Shown piece by piece: positions 34,953 through 43,053 of a DNA stretch of 64,000 nucleotides. Source of the DNA: DASUTB01 sp036374835. GTDB lineage: Bacteria > Actinomycetota > Actinomycetes > Jiangellales > Jiangellaceae. The translations under genes were made by a program, and so were the position numbers. The stretch lies in assembly GCA_036374835.1 (NCBI GenBank), contig DASUTB010000061.1:1-64000 (forward strand), written 5' to 3'. Within the stretch, counting starts at the first letter, position 1, and every line of letters begins with the position of its first letter. The notes under the pieces are model-generated. The model was not told the DNA's origin and did no database searches. It saw only the letters and a program-made list of their open reading frames with translations.

Positions 34953-35165
34953 TTGCACTCCTTCGCGCCTGATTTCATCGAATGGGACGCTCGCCCGCCA
35001 GGGACGAAAGGCCTCGAGCGCCTCGGCGTTGCACCAGGAGCTTGCGCTCTCCATTCGAGGGGCGGTTCGCTTTCGGGCTGGGCGCTACCTCTCCCTGACA
35101 CCGCGCATGCGCATGAGCTGCTTGAACGTGGTGGGTACGCCGGCAAAGTCGCGCTCGGTGAATCG
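34953..35165 (+). pseudogene. NADP-dependent (quinone) oxidoreductase C-terminal fragment
   Basis: About 70 plus-strand codons end with LPLPDTAHAHELLERGGYAGKVAL, the C-terminal signature (LAxxAxAHxLxExGxxxGKVVL) of zinc-free alcohol dehydrogenase/quinone reductase proteins. The preceding residues are degraded and the Rossmann domain is absent. The rest of the 473-bp gap (34821-35293) holds nothing else that I recognise. Confidence 0.55.
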
Positions 35166-35293
35166 TGGGTACGGGACGTTCGACCCCGGCGGGTGGGTCG
35201 TTGGCCTCCGGTGCCCATACCCGAGCCGGCGCACGGTTGTATCGAGGTTGTGTGCCCGCTGGCGCGAGGGGCAGCCTGTAAGGAGGCGTCGCG

Positions 35294-35833
35294 ATGACTA
35301 CGATGAATGAGCGCAACCGAACGACATCCCATCACCTAGCCGGGGAGCAGGTCTGGCGTGCGGTCGCCGAAGCGTCGTTCGCCGTCATCAGCTACACCAC
35401 ACCGTCGGGAGAGCCGCGATCCAGCGGTGTCGTCTACACGACGGTCGGCCCGCGGCTGTATGTGGTGACCGCGCCGGACAGCTGGAAGGCGAGGCACGTC
35501 AAAGCCAGCGGCAGGGTTGCAGTGACCGTGCCGGTGCGCCGCGGCGGCATTCTGTCGCTGGTAATGCCGATACCCCCTGCGACCGTGAGCTTTCATGGGA
35601 GCGCAAAGGTGCACCCGGCCGGCGCGCCCGAGGTCGGCTCGGTCATCAAGGAGTTGGACTCACTGCTCCCAGACGCGAGGCAGGCCGCCAGCGCAGTCAT
35701 CGAGGTCATCCCCGAGGGTGCCTTCGTGACCTACGGCCTGGGCGTGTCGTTGATGAAGATGCGCGACCCGGCGGCTGCTCGTGCACGCGTCCCGGTGATG
35801 TCGGCAGTGGCCGGCGACGACGAGAACGATTGA
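35294..35833 (+). CDS. Pyridoxamine 5'-phosphate oxidase-like flavin-binding protein
   Basis: A 179-aa split-barrel protein. AVISYTTPSGEPRSSGVVYT and the later YVVTAPDSWKARHVKASGRVAVTVPV match the PPOX-like fold that binds FMN or F420. The C-terminus VTYGLGVSLMKMRDPAAARARVPV is conserved in related actinobacterial proteins. Its start at ATG 35294 follows GGAGG. The substrate is unknown. It is probably co-transcribed with the small membrane protein 25 bp downstream. Confidence 0.78.
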   Translation: MTTMNERNRTTSHHLAGEQVWRAVAEASFAVISYTTPSGEPRSSGVVYTTVGPRLYVVTAPDSWKARHVKASGRVAVTVPVRRGGILSLVMPIPPATVSFHGSAKVHPAGAPEVGSVIKELDSLLPDARQAASAVIEVIPEGAFVTYGLGVSLMKMRDPAAARARVPVMSAVAGDDEND

Positions 35834-35858
35834 CGCCGGGCCGGCAAGAGGAGGGGAT

Positions 35859-36233
35859 GTGGCGACGCTGATCCGCATCGTCGTCGGGCTGCTGATCATA
35901 GCCCACGGTCTGGTGCATCTACTGTACGTGGCTGACGATGTTCCGGAGTTCACGCTGGAGCGCTCGTGGATAGTGCCGGAACAGCTGTACCGTCCGGTCG
36001 GGTTGGCCCTCATGTACGCCACGGTCGCGGGGTTCTTCATCCTTGGACTGGCGGTACTGGGCGTTCCGGGCCTGTCCGGCGTATGGCCGGTGCTCACCGT
36101 CGTCGCTGTCACGATCTCACTGGTCCTGCTGATCGCCTTCTGGAACACCCGGCTGATCTTCGGTGTGCTCTTGAATCTCGTGCTCATCACAATCGTGCTT
36201 GTGCGTCCCGGCTGGACCGAACAGCTCGGCTGA
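35859..36233 (+). CDS. Small four-span membrane protein
   Basis: A 124-aa protein with four hydrophobic helices. The N-terminus ATLIRIVVGLLIIAHGLVHLLYVADD and the middle YRPVGLALMYATVAGFFILGLAVLG are typical of uncharacterised actinobacterial membrane proteins. It starts at GTG 35859, with GAGGAGGGG just upstream. Function unknown. Confidence 0.7.
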   Translation: MATLIRIVVGLLIIAHGLVHLLYVADDVPEFTLERSWIVPEQLYRPVGLALMYATVAGFFILGLAVLGVPGLSGVWPVLTVVAVTISLVLLIAFWNTRLIFGVLLNLVLITIVLVRPGWTEQLG

Positions 36234-36339
36234 GCAAATGGCGAGTCGCACGGGCAGGCTGTGTTCGTCGTGGCGATCCACCTGCTTGGTCAGCCACGCT
36301 GGCGCACCTGAAACGCGTCCCGGGACGCGCACCACCGGA

Positions 36340-36900
36340 CTAGGGGTGTTGTGATGTGTGCCGATCGCGCCATGCTCGCTGCTTGGCCCGGTTGCCGCAG
36401 ACTTGCATGGAACACCACTTGCCGGTGCGGGCGCGGGAGTTGTCGTAGAACGCCCAGCGGCACAGGTCGTTCGTGCAGACCTTGAGTCGGGCCCAAGTCC
36501 CATCAGTCATCGCGTCCGCGACGATGACCAAGAGCGCGCCGATGGCTCCTTGGACGCCGCCGGTACGGGACGTGGTGCGGTAGCCGCCGTCGGTCGTGAA
36601 CTCGACTGTCAGCTGGGCTCGGGCAGCCCATCTGTTCAGTGTCTTGCGAGCTTCAGCAGGGACATCGGAGCCGTCATGATTCGCTGCGGCGGCTTCGCGG
36701 AGCGCTTCTCGCAGCTCGATCGCTCGACTCACGTCGTCGGCCGACGGGGCGACTCCGGTCGTGTGCCCGTGTGCCGCCAACCACTGACGCAACCGGCCGG
36801 GGTCGGAGATCTGATCGGCGCCTGCCTCAAGGTCGAGGGTGTTGACGAATTGGCGCACCTGTTCCAACGCTCCAGGTGCCGCCGTCGACAGGGAAGCCAT
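36340..36900 (-). CDS. CGNR zinc-finger / ABATE-domain protein
   Basis: A 186-aa probable regulator. The N-terminal ABATE region (QFVNTLDLEAGADQI ... LREALREAAAAN) precedes a C-terminal CGNR zinc finger with VCTNDLCRWAFYDNSRARTGKWCSMQVCGNR (split here as VCTNDLC and WCSMQVCGNR). It is divergent from the MFS gene, with only 55 bp between the starts. This is the usual arrangement of a repressor with its exporter. Confidence 0.85.
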   Translation of the reverse strand: MASLSTAAPGALEQVRQFVNTLDLEAGADQISDPGRLRQWLAAHGHTTGVAPSADDVSRAIELREALREAAAANHDGSDVPAEARKTLNRWAARAQLTVEFTTDGGYRTTSRTGGVQGAIGALLVIVADAMTDGTWARLKVCTNDLCRWAFYDNSRARTGKWCSMQVCGNRAKQRAWRDRHTSQHP

Positions 36901-36955
36901 GTGGCAAGGATAACCGTCTTGATACCGAAAGTAGTTATGACTAACCTATATCGCC
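36901..36955. promoter_or_regulatory. Divergent promoter between CGNR regulator and MFS gene
   Basis: This AT-richer 55-bp gap has the inverted pair ATAAC (36910-36914) and GTTAT (36934-36938), 19 bp apart, which could be a regulator site. No clear Shine-Dalgarno precedes the MFS ATG, so a leaderless transcript is possible. Confidence 0.35.
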
Positions 36956-38257
36956 ATGACAACGGTTACGCCGAGCGCGATGTCGGGAAGCGTGTGGTCG
37001 AACGCCAACTTCCGTCGGCTGTGGATCGGTTCCGGCGCTTCCTCACTGGGCTCGGAGATCGCGGAGATCGCCGTGCCGCTGCTCGCGCTCGTCACCTTGT
37101 CGGCGAGCGCGGCCGAACTCAGCGCAGTGCGGTTCGCTCAGTTCCTGCCGTTTCTGCTGGCAGCGTTGCCGTTCGGGCTGATGGTCGATCGGCTGCAATC
37201 CAAGCGACTCGCACTGATGGTGGGGTCAGACGTCGGGCGCTTCGTCCTGGTCGCCAGCATCCCGATCGTGGTGTGGGCCGGCGTCGCCAGCATCGAGTTG
37301 CTGTGCATCACAGTCTTCTGCGTCGCCGTGCTCACCGTGTTGTTCCAGGTCGCCGACTTCGCGCTACTGCCCGCCCTGGTGCCGGCGGGAATGCTCATCG
37401 AGGCCAACGGCAAGATCACGGCAACCCACTCGGCCAACGAGATCGGTGGCCGCGGGCTGGGCGGGCTGCTCGTTCAGGCCGTGTCCGCACCGGTAGCGGT
37501 CCTCGCCAATGCATTGGGCTTCTTGGTGTCCGCGATAAGCCTGCGCCGAATTCGAGTACCGCACCCCGGGCGCTCATCGGATCGGACCGCGCCGCCTGCG
37601 CTATCGGCACGGCAGGCGATCGGAGAAGGGCTGAAGATGGCGCTCGGCAACCGCTATATCCGGCCGCTGCTCGGCGAGGCGACCACGTTCAACCTGTTCA
37701 ACGAGGTATTCATCCTTGCCCTCATGCTGATCATGGTGCGCGATCTGGACTTCTCTCCTGCCGCCATCGGCTTGGTGTTCACCGCAGGTGGTGTCGGGTC
37801 GTTTGCCGGGGCGTGGTTCGGCGCACGCCTGACCGGCCGCTACGGATACGGCCGGGTGCTGCTCGTCACTTTGATCATCGGCAACGGTGCTCCGCTCGCA
37901 GCCATCCTCGTAGACCGAACCGACCTGCCGCTTGCCTTGCTCTGCGCCGCGTTCCTCATGATGGGCATCGGCATCGGCGTGGCCAACGTGCACGCGGTGA
38001 GTCTCCGGCAAACAGCAGTGTCTGCGGATCTCCTGGGGCGGGTGAACGCCGCATACCGATTGATCTCATGGGGCGCAATCCCGCTCGGGGCGGCCGCCGG
38101 CGGGTTCTTGGCCACCTACGCCGGAGCACAAACGGCACTTACCGTAGGCGCGATCGGGGTCGCCAGTGCCACCCTCTGGGTAGCGTTCTCGGCAGTTCCC
38201 CGACTCGCCACGATCGATATCAGCGAGGGTCATGAACCGGCGACGCCGGCGCCGTGA
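36956..38257 (+). CDS. MFS transporter
   Basis: A 433-aa permease with 12 hydrophobic segments. The N-terminus NFRRLWIGSGASSLGSEIAEIAVPLLAL, the loop LMVDRLQSKRLALMVGSDVGR and FNEVFILALMLIMVRDL match the bacteriocin/drug-efflux MFS group. It is divergent from the CGNR-domain regulator. Cargo unknown, probably an antibiotic or toxic compound. Confidence 0.85.
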   Translation: MTTVTPSAMSGSVWSNANFRRLWIGSGASSLGSEIAEIAVPLLALVTLSASAAELSAVRFAQFLPFLLAALPFGLMVDRLQSKRLALMVGSDVGRFVLVASIPIVVWAGVASIELLCITVFCVAVLTVLFQVADFALLPALVPAGMLIEANGKITATHSANEIGGRGLGGLLVQAVSAPVAVLANALGFLVSAISLRRIRVPHPGRSSDRTAPPALSARQAIGEGLKMALGNRYIRPLLGEATTFNLFNEVFILALMLIMVRDLDFSPAAIGLVFTAGGVGSFAGAWFGARLTGRYGYGRVLLVTLIIGNGAPLAAILVDRTDLPLALLCAAFLMMGIGIGVANVHAVSLRQTAVSADLLGRVNAAYRLISWGAIPLGAAAGGFLATYAGAQTALTVGAIGVASATLWVAFSAVPRLATIDISEGHEPATPAP

Positions 38258-38287
38258 GCGAGGCGAATAATCAATCAAGCCGGGTAG

Positions 38288-38311
38288 ATACATTGAATTC
38301 GATTGATGTAT
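38288..38311. promoter_or_regulatory. ArsR-type operator in front of decayed MFS gene
   Basis: A 24-bp imperfect palindrome with perfect ends ATACAT and ATGTAT around TGAATTCGATTG. It is AT-rich against a GC-rich background and shares ATTGATGTA with the operator region before the ArsR-ArsC gene. Confidence 0.5.
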
Positions 38312-38321
38312 TGTCGCCAGC

Positions 38322-38917
38322 ATGGCTTCCGCGCATACCGACAAGGAACAGAACCGGTGGTGGCTGGTGGTCGCCGCCGGCCTCCGTTCTTCATGCAACA
38401 GGTGCTCGGCGAGTCGGTGTCGGCCGCCGGTGTGACGATCCTGGCCTTTCCGGCGGGCATGGCCCTTATGGGGCCGGTCGGAGGTTTCTTGGGGGACTGG
38501 TGGGGACCGCGTAGAACCGCCGTGCTGGGAGCAGTCCTCTTTACCGCCGGGTTGGCCCTGCTGCTGCCGATGGACGGCTCCTGGAGCCTTGCGGATCTGG
38601 CGTGGCGACTGTTCCTGGCGGGCTGTGGAAACGGCTTGTTCAACGCCCCCAACATGGCGATGGCGATGACGCACGCGCCACCACGGCTGCTGGCGACCAC
38701 AGGTGCGTCGACCAGCCTCGCTCGCCAGATGGGGTTCGCGTTGGGACCTGCACTTGCCACGCTGGTCTGGTTTTTCTCCTCCTACCAGCCTGAGGGGATG
38801 AACGGGGCGATGACCCTTGCGACGGTTGTCAGCGCATTATCAGTCGTCGTCCTCGTGCGTACGCGAGTGCTCGGTGACGGGTCGGCGGCCCAGAAACAGC
38901 ACGCGGTGGACGGCTAA
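38322..38917 (+). pseudogene. MFS (DHA2-type) exporter with internal deletion
   Basis: From ATG 38322 the frame reads MASAHTDKEQNRWWLVVAAGL, the usual N-terminus of DHA2-type exporters. It then jumps to another frame at PPFFMQQVLGESVSAAGV, which belongs to the middle of the protein. Helices 2 to about 7 are missing, and the deletion is out of frame. The remaining C-terminal part (GGFLGDWWGPRRTAVLGAVL ... SLARQMGFALGPALATLVW) is intact. With an ArsR-type operator upstream and ArsR-ArsC downstream, the ancestral gene may have exported an arsenical or drug. Confidence 0.7.
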
Positions 38918-38933
38918 TGCTCCGGTCACGGTC

Positions 38934-38967
38934 ATCAATACAGCTTGATAGATCTATCTGAATTGAT
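38934..38967. promoter_or_regulatory. Operator region of the ArsR-ArsC gene
   Basis: The outer arms ATCAAT and ATTGAT flank a perfect 12-bp palindrome GATAGATCTATC (38947-38958). It lies immediately upstream of the ArsR-ArsC start and is AT-rich. It is probably bound by the ArsR domain encoded downstream. Confidence 0.55.
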
Positions 38968-38980
38968 GTACTTTGGATTG

Positions 38981-39772
38981 GTGAATTCCACCAACTCGCC
39001 AGTCGCTCCGGAGACGCCGCCCGGGTTCCTGCGTCTGACCGGGCACCCCGTCCGATGGCAGTTGCTGAGTGAGCTAGCACGCAGCGATCGGCAGGTTCGT
39101 GAGCTGACGGCTCTGGTCGGCCAGCGGCAGAGCTTGACGTCCTACCATCTCGGCCAATTGCGCGCCGGTGGGCTGGTGACGATGCGTCGTAGCTCGGCTG
39201 ACAAACGTGACACCTACTACAGCCTCGACCTGGCTGCGTGCCGCGAACTGCTCACCGAAGCCGGTGCTGCGCTTCATCCGGGGCTACGGCCGGCACCGGC
39301 CCAACTGCCGGCCCGTGACCTCGACCAACGGACTGCCCGGTCACGCGTCCGAGTGCTGTTCCTGTGCACGGGCAACAGCGCCCGGTCCCAGATGGCGCAG
39401 GCGATCTTGGAGCAGGTGGCCGGCAGTTGGGCCGACGTCGTCAGTGCCGGTAGCCACCCCAAGCGTTTGCATCCCAACGCAGTACGGGTGATGCGCGAAC
39501 GAGGTATCGACATCGCGGGCCGTCGCTCCAAGCATCTGAGTGAGTTCGTCGAGCAGGAGTTCGACTACGTGATCAGCCTGTGCGACCGCGTGCGAGAGGT
39601 TTGCCCAGACTTCCCGGGACATCCCGCGGTGGCGCATTGGAGCATGCCCGATCCAGCGGCCGACGAAGCCGGCTACCCGGCGTTCGTCCGCGCTGCGGAC
39701 GAGCTGAACACACGAATTCACTTCCTGCTATATGCGATCGAACACGCCCTGACGAGTTCGGAGAGGAGCTAG
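38981..39772 (+). CDS. ArsR regulator fused to low-Mr phosphatase-type arsenate reductase
   Basis: A 263-aa two-domain protein. Residues 1-95 are a winged-helix ArsR domain (LLSELARSDRQVRELTALVGQRQSLTSYHLGQLRAGGLV). After a linker, a low-molecular-weight phosphatase fold follows: VLFLCTGNSARSQMAQAIL carries the C-x5-R P-loop (CTGNSAR), and HWSMPDPA holds the general-acid Asp. Such fusions sense and reduce arsenate, or use the reductase part in signalling. I prefer GTG 38981 as the start. ATG 38966 falls inside the operator region, so the transcript may be leaderless. Confidence 0.85.
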   Translation: MNSTNSPVAPETPPGFLRLTGHPVRWQLLSELARSDRQVRELTALVGQRQSLTSYHLGQLRAGGLVTMRRSSADKRDTYYSLDLAACRELLTEAGAALHPGLRPAPAQLPARDLDQRTARSRVRVLFLCTGNSARSQMAQAILEQVAGSWADVVSAGSHPKRLHPNAVRVMRERGIDIAGRRSKHLSEFVEQEFDYVISLCDRVREVCPDFPGHPAVAHWSMPDPAADEAGYPAFVRAADELNTRIHFLLYAIEHALTSSERS

Positions 39773-39774
39773 AC

Positions 39775-40164
39775 ATGTCCGGCGAGGAGGACTTCGTCAA
39801 CGTCCGCTACATGGTGGACGATGTTGATTCGGCGGTCGAGTTCTACACCAAGCACCTAGAATTCACCCCCAGAATGAACGCGGCACCGGCATTCGCCGAT
39901 GTCGTCCGGGGCAAGCTTCGGCTGTTGCTGAGCGGGCCGTCCAGCTCGGCGGGTCGGCCAATGCCGGACGGCATCAAGCCGGTGCCGGGAGGATGGAACC
40001 GAATCCATCTCATCGTGAGCGATATCGCGGCGGAGGTAGACCGGTTGCGCGCGGCCGGGCTCACGTTCCGAAACGACATCGTCGTCGGCCCGGGCGGGCA
40101 GCAAATCCTATTGGAAGACCCATCCGGCAACGTCGTCGAGCTGTTCCAGCCCGCTGAAAAATGA
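39775..40164 (+). CDS. VOC-family (glyoxalase/bleomycin-resistance-like) protein
   Basis: A 129-aa protein with two beta-alpha-beta-beta-beta modules. NVRYMVDDVDSAVEFYTKHL opens the first and IHLIVSDIAAEVDRLRAAG the second, ending QILLEDPSGNVVELF with the metal-ligand Glu. It starts at ATG 39775, 2 bp after the ArsR-ArsC stop, and is probably in the same transcript. The substrate is unknown. A link to arsenicals is possible only from position. Confidence 0.82.
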   Translation: MSGEEDFVNVRYMVDDVDSAVEFYTKHLEFTPRMNAAPAFADVVRGKLRLLLSGPSSSAGRPMPDGIKPVPGGWNRIHLIVSDIAAEVDRLRAAGLTFRNDIVVGPGGQQILLEDPSGNVVELFQPAEK

Positions 40165-40265
40165 ACGCGGTGGGTCGGTCTTGGCGATACCGGCGCGAAT
40201 GTGATCGATATCGCCGGGTTCTCCGCCTTCCGGCGAGGCTGCGAGAGGTGCGGTCCACGCCCGAA

Positions 40266-40269
40266 CTAG
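40266..40269. repeat. Target-site duplication CTAG, left
   Basis: CTAG abuts the left terminal inverted repeat and is matched by CTAG at 42535-42538. It fits the 4-bp YTAR duplication known for IS701-family elements. Confidence 0.75.
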
Positions 40270-40378
40270 TACGGCAGCCCGGGATCGTTATGTAGACAGC
40301 GACCAATGGCTGGCGGGACTCCAATGGCTTCTCCGCGTTGGTGGCCGCCACTTGGTCCTTCTTCGCACGTCGCAGGGG

Positions 40379-40897
40379 TCAGCTGTCGAAGCCGACTGCT
40401 CCGTCGGTCTGCTCGCGCAGGATGTCGGCATGGCCGGCATGCCGGGCCGTCTCCTCGATCATGTGCACGTAGATCCAGCGCAGCGAGACTCGGCCTAGCC
40501 GCGAGTGCGGGACCGCGTCTTCTAGCGAGAACCGGGCGGCCAGCTGCCGCGAGTCCGCACATGCCCGTTGGTAGTCCTCTACTAGCTCGTCGATGCTGTG
40601 CTCGGAGCCGACGCTCCAGCCGTCGTCGGCAACCTTCACACCCACCTCGGCCGGCGGCCGTTCACCGAGGATCGCATGAAACCACTCCCGCTCGACCGAG
40701 GCGAGGTGGCACACGAGCCCGGCCAGGGTGGTCGCCGACGGGACCAACCGCTGGTGCGCGGCCTTAGTAGACAGACCGGTGACCTTCTTCACCACGATGT
40801 CGCGGTATAGGTCGAGAAATGCCTCGAGCACCGCGCGTTCTTGGCTTGTGCTCACGAGTTCATCTGGACTCAAGGGTGGATCGGGCAGCGTGGTCAC
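40379..40897 (-). CDS. DinB-family (DUF664) protein inside the IS element
   Basis: A 172-aa four-helix metal-binding protein. LVCHLASVEREWF supplies the first His, and VHMIEETARHAGHADILRE holds the paired His ligands (H-x3-H) of the DinB/DUF664 family. Some family members are thiol-dependent S-transferases. The function here is unknown. It lies entirely between the terminal repeats of the IS701-type element, in the opposite direction to the transposase. Confidence 0.82.
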   Translation of the reverse strand: MTTLPDPPLSPDELVSTSQERAVLEAFLDLYRDIVVKKVTGLSTKAAHQRLVPSATTLAGLVCHLASVEREWFHAILGERPPAEVGVKVADDGWSVGSEHSIDELVEDYQRACADSRQLAARFSLEDAVPHSRLGRVSLRWIYVHMIEETARHAGHADILREQTDGAVGFDS

Positions 40898-41160
40898 GCC
40901 GCGATCCTAGTCCGGAGGCAGGCAGTGGATGATCGGCTGGATGGATTGATCTTGCTCGGCGGGGTGGGTGCGGGCGCCATGCGATCATGCATGGTTGGGA
41001 AGGCAACTCAAGGTCGGATGGCGGGCGTTGGCGCCGGCGTAGGAGTGGCATTTGGCACGGCAGCCCTCTCGGCATCGTTATGGAGGTGCCTGCTGCGTGG
41101 GTGGGGTGTGCGGCGTGTCGGCGTGCATGAGGGCGGCCGCCGGCTGATCATGCACTGTTT

Positions 41161-42516
41161 GTGACGACAATTCAAGATCATGCGGCGGCCGCTGGTGTCA
41201 GCGTAGACGCCCAGAGGTGGTTGGAGCTGTTCGCGGCCGGGTTCGCGCGGATCGCGGGCCGATTCGCCCGGGTGGAGCCTCGCCGGCAGGCCAGGTTGTA
41301 TCTGCTGGGGTTGCTAGCAGATGTGGAGACCCGCTCCTGCTGGCAGCTTGCTGAGCATGTCGGGGACCAGTCTCCGCACCGGATGCAGCGGCTGTTGGGT
41401 GAGGCGGTGTGGGACGCCGAGGCGGTGCGCGATGACCTGCGCCGTTATGTTGCTGACGAGCTGGGGGACCCGCAGGGTGTGTTGATCATTGATGATACGG
41501 GTGACCTCAAGAAAGGGCGTCACAGTGTCGGGGTGCAGCGCCAGTACACCGGCACCGCTGGGAGGATCGAAAACGCGCAGATCGGCGTGTTCCTGGGGTA
41601 CGCCGCACCGGATGGGTACACGCTGATCGACCGGGAGATCTATCTGCCCAGGTCGTGGGCCGATGACCCGCAGCGGTGCGCGGCAGCCGGGGTCCCAGCG
41701 CAGGTCAGGTTCGCCACGAAGATCACCCTGGCGCGGCGGATGCTGGCCCGGGCCCTGGACAGCGGCTTGAGCGCGGGGTGGGCCACCGCGGATGAGTTCT
41801 ACGGCGGCGACCGACACCTACGCCAAGACCTGCAGGCCCGCGGGGTCGGGTATGTGCTGGCCGTGGCCAAGAGCCACCGAGTCACCGCCTGCACGCCGCT
41901 GGGGCCGCGGCGGGTCGACCAGATCGCCTCCGAGCTGCCACGCCGCTGCTGGAACCGGCGCTCGGCAGGCCAGGGGTCCAAGGGCGATCGCGACTACGAC
42001 TGGGCCTGGATCACCCTGGTCGCACCCGCCGCCGAAGCCGCCGCCGGCGGGCACCACGATCTCCTAATCCGCCGCAGCCGCACCGACGGCGAACTGGCCT
42101 ACTACCGTTGCTGGTCGGCAACCCGGCCGCACCTGCGTGACCTGGTCAAAGTCGCCGGTACCCGCTGGTCGATCGAAACCTGCTTCCAGACCGGCAAGGG
42201 TCTGGGCCTGGACGAGCACCAGGTCCGCCGCTTCGACTCCTGGTACCGCCACACCACCCTGGTGATGCTCGCCCACGCCATCCTCACCGTCATCGCCGCC
42301 CGCGAACACGCCGCGCAACGCCCGGAAGACCAACAGTTGATTCCGTTGTCTATCACCGAGATCCGCCGCCTGCTCGCCAGACTGGCCATCAACGCCGCCC
42401 ATACCATCGACCACTGGCTGGGCTGGTCGCAGTGGCGACGCAGACACCAGAAACGCGCCAACACCAGCCACTACAGACGCCGAGGACAGCTAGAAAATCG
42501 ACGAACACCTACATAA
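41161..42516 (+). CDS. IS701-family transposase
   Basis: A 451-aa DDE transposase. The acidic triad is visible as LIIDDTGDLKKG (first Asp), GWATADEFYGGD (second Asp) and GTRWSIETCFQTGKGLGLDEHQVR (Glu within the YREK-like motif). The N-terminus RRQARLYLLGLLADVETRSCWQLAEHVGD is typical of the DUF4322/IS701 group. It starts at GTG 41161. It appears complete, so the element could be active. Confidence 0.93.
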   Translation: MTTIQDHAAAAGVSVDAQRWLELFAAGFARIAGRFARVEPRRQARLYLLGLLADVETRSCWQLAEHVGDQSPHRMQRLLGEAVWDAEAVRDDLRRYVADELGDPQGVLIIDDTGDLKKGRHSVGVQRQYTGTAGRIENAQIGVFLGYAAPDGYTLIDREIYLPRSWADDPQRCAAAGVPAQVRFATKITLARRMLARALDSGLSAGWATADEFYGGDRHLRQDLQARGVGYVLAVAKSHRVTACTPLGPRRVDQIASELPRRCWNRRSAGQGSKGDRDYDWAWITLVAPAAEAAAGGHHDLLIRRSRTDGELAYYRCWSATRPHLRDLVKVAGTRWSIETCFQTGKGLGLDEHQVRRFDSWYRHTTLVMLAHAILTVIAAREHAAQRPEDQQLIPLSITEIRRLLARLAINAAHTIDHWLGWSQWRRRHQKRANTSHYRRRGQLENRRTPT

Positions 42517-42534
42517 CGATCCCGGGCTGTCGTA

Positions 42535-42538
42535 CTAG
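42535..42538. repeat. Target-site duplication CTAG, right
   Basis: The right copy of the 4-bp duplication flanking the IS701-type element. Its CTA also provides the TAG stop codon of the HxlR gene on the minus strand, so insertion did not alter the protein. Confidence 0.75.
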
Positions 42539-42954
42539 ACCCAAACGAGGTCGCCTTCACTGCCGGGCTCAGCGACGGTTTCGCACGTCAGGCACCACGG
42601 GCGTAGCTCCAACGACGTCCCGCAGGTTTCGTGGCGCAGGCCGGTCGACTCACCGCCGAGCTTGGAACCCCATTCAGCCAGGAGTGCGACGGCGTCGGCC
42701 AACCGCCGTCCGGGAGTTGTCAGTGAATAGCGCATCCGGACCGGGCGGTGCTGGTAGGGGCGAGAACTGATCAGCGCGTCGCGCTCCAGTGCGCGCAGCC
42801 GGGCGGCGAGGATGTTCGGCGCGATACCGCTGACCTCTTCAGAGAGTTCGCCGAAAGTCTTGTCGCCGTCGAACAATGCCGCGATCACGCGCAGGCTCCA
42901 CCGATCGCCTACCCGCGCTGCAGCGCCGTCGAGTGCCGTCTTGTCGATTCGCAC
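42535..42954 (-). CDS. HxlR-family transcriptional regulator
   Basis: A 139-aa winged-helix protein. RVGDRWSLRVIAALFDGDKTFGELSEEVSGIAPNILAARLRALERDALI (in part) and the wing YQHRPVRMRYSLTTPGRRL are the HxlR signature. The C-terminus carries a four-Cys pair (HETCGTSLELRPWCLTCE) that may bind metal or sense redox state. The start at GTG 42954 lies next to a palindromic operator. The gene is divergent from the HtrA-like protease. Its stop codon lies in the CTAG duplication of the IS element, so the coding sequence is intact. Confidence 0.85.
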   Translation of the reverse strand: MRIDKTALDGAAARVGDRWSLRVIAALFDGDKTFGELSEEVSGIAPNILAARLRALERDALISSRPYQHRPVRMRYSLTTPGRRLADAVALLAEWGSKLGGESTGLRHETCGTSLELRPWCLTCETVAEPGSEGDLVWV

Positions 42955-42971
42955 ACCACCACTATAGAGTA

Positions 42972-42988
42972 ACTTGCAAGTCGCAAGT
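42972..42988. promoter_or_regulatory. Palindrome between HxlR and HtrA-like genes
   Basis: ACTTGCAAGT (42972-42981) is a perfect palindrome, and ACTTGC with GCAAGT spaced by five bases extends it to 17 bp. It lies 18 bp upstream of the HxlR start codon, in the divergent intergenic region, so it is a good candidate operator for HxlR. Confidence 0.5.
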
Positions 42989-43053
42989 GACTGCGCCGAT
43001 GCGTGACAGTCGCGCCGGCGTCCGACCTGGCGAGAGGGAGCGGGTGACACGTG

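Larger units (their letters stand above)
40270..42534. mobile_element. IS701-family element with extra DinB-family gene
   Basis: A 2265-bp element with 26-bp terminal inverted repeats, 40270-40295 and 42509-42534, that match at 25 of 26 positions (TACGGCAGCCC at the left, TACGACAGCCC at the right), flanked by CTAG on both sides. It contains the transposase (41161-42516) and, between the left end and the transposase, a DinB-family gene on the other strand. Ordinary IS701 members are shorter and carry only a transposase, so the DinB gene looks like a passenger. The right end abuts the stop codon of the HxlR regulator gene. Confidence 0.8.
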
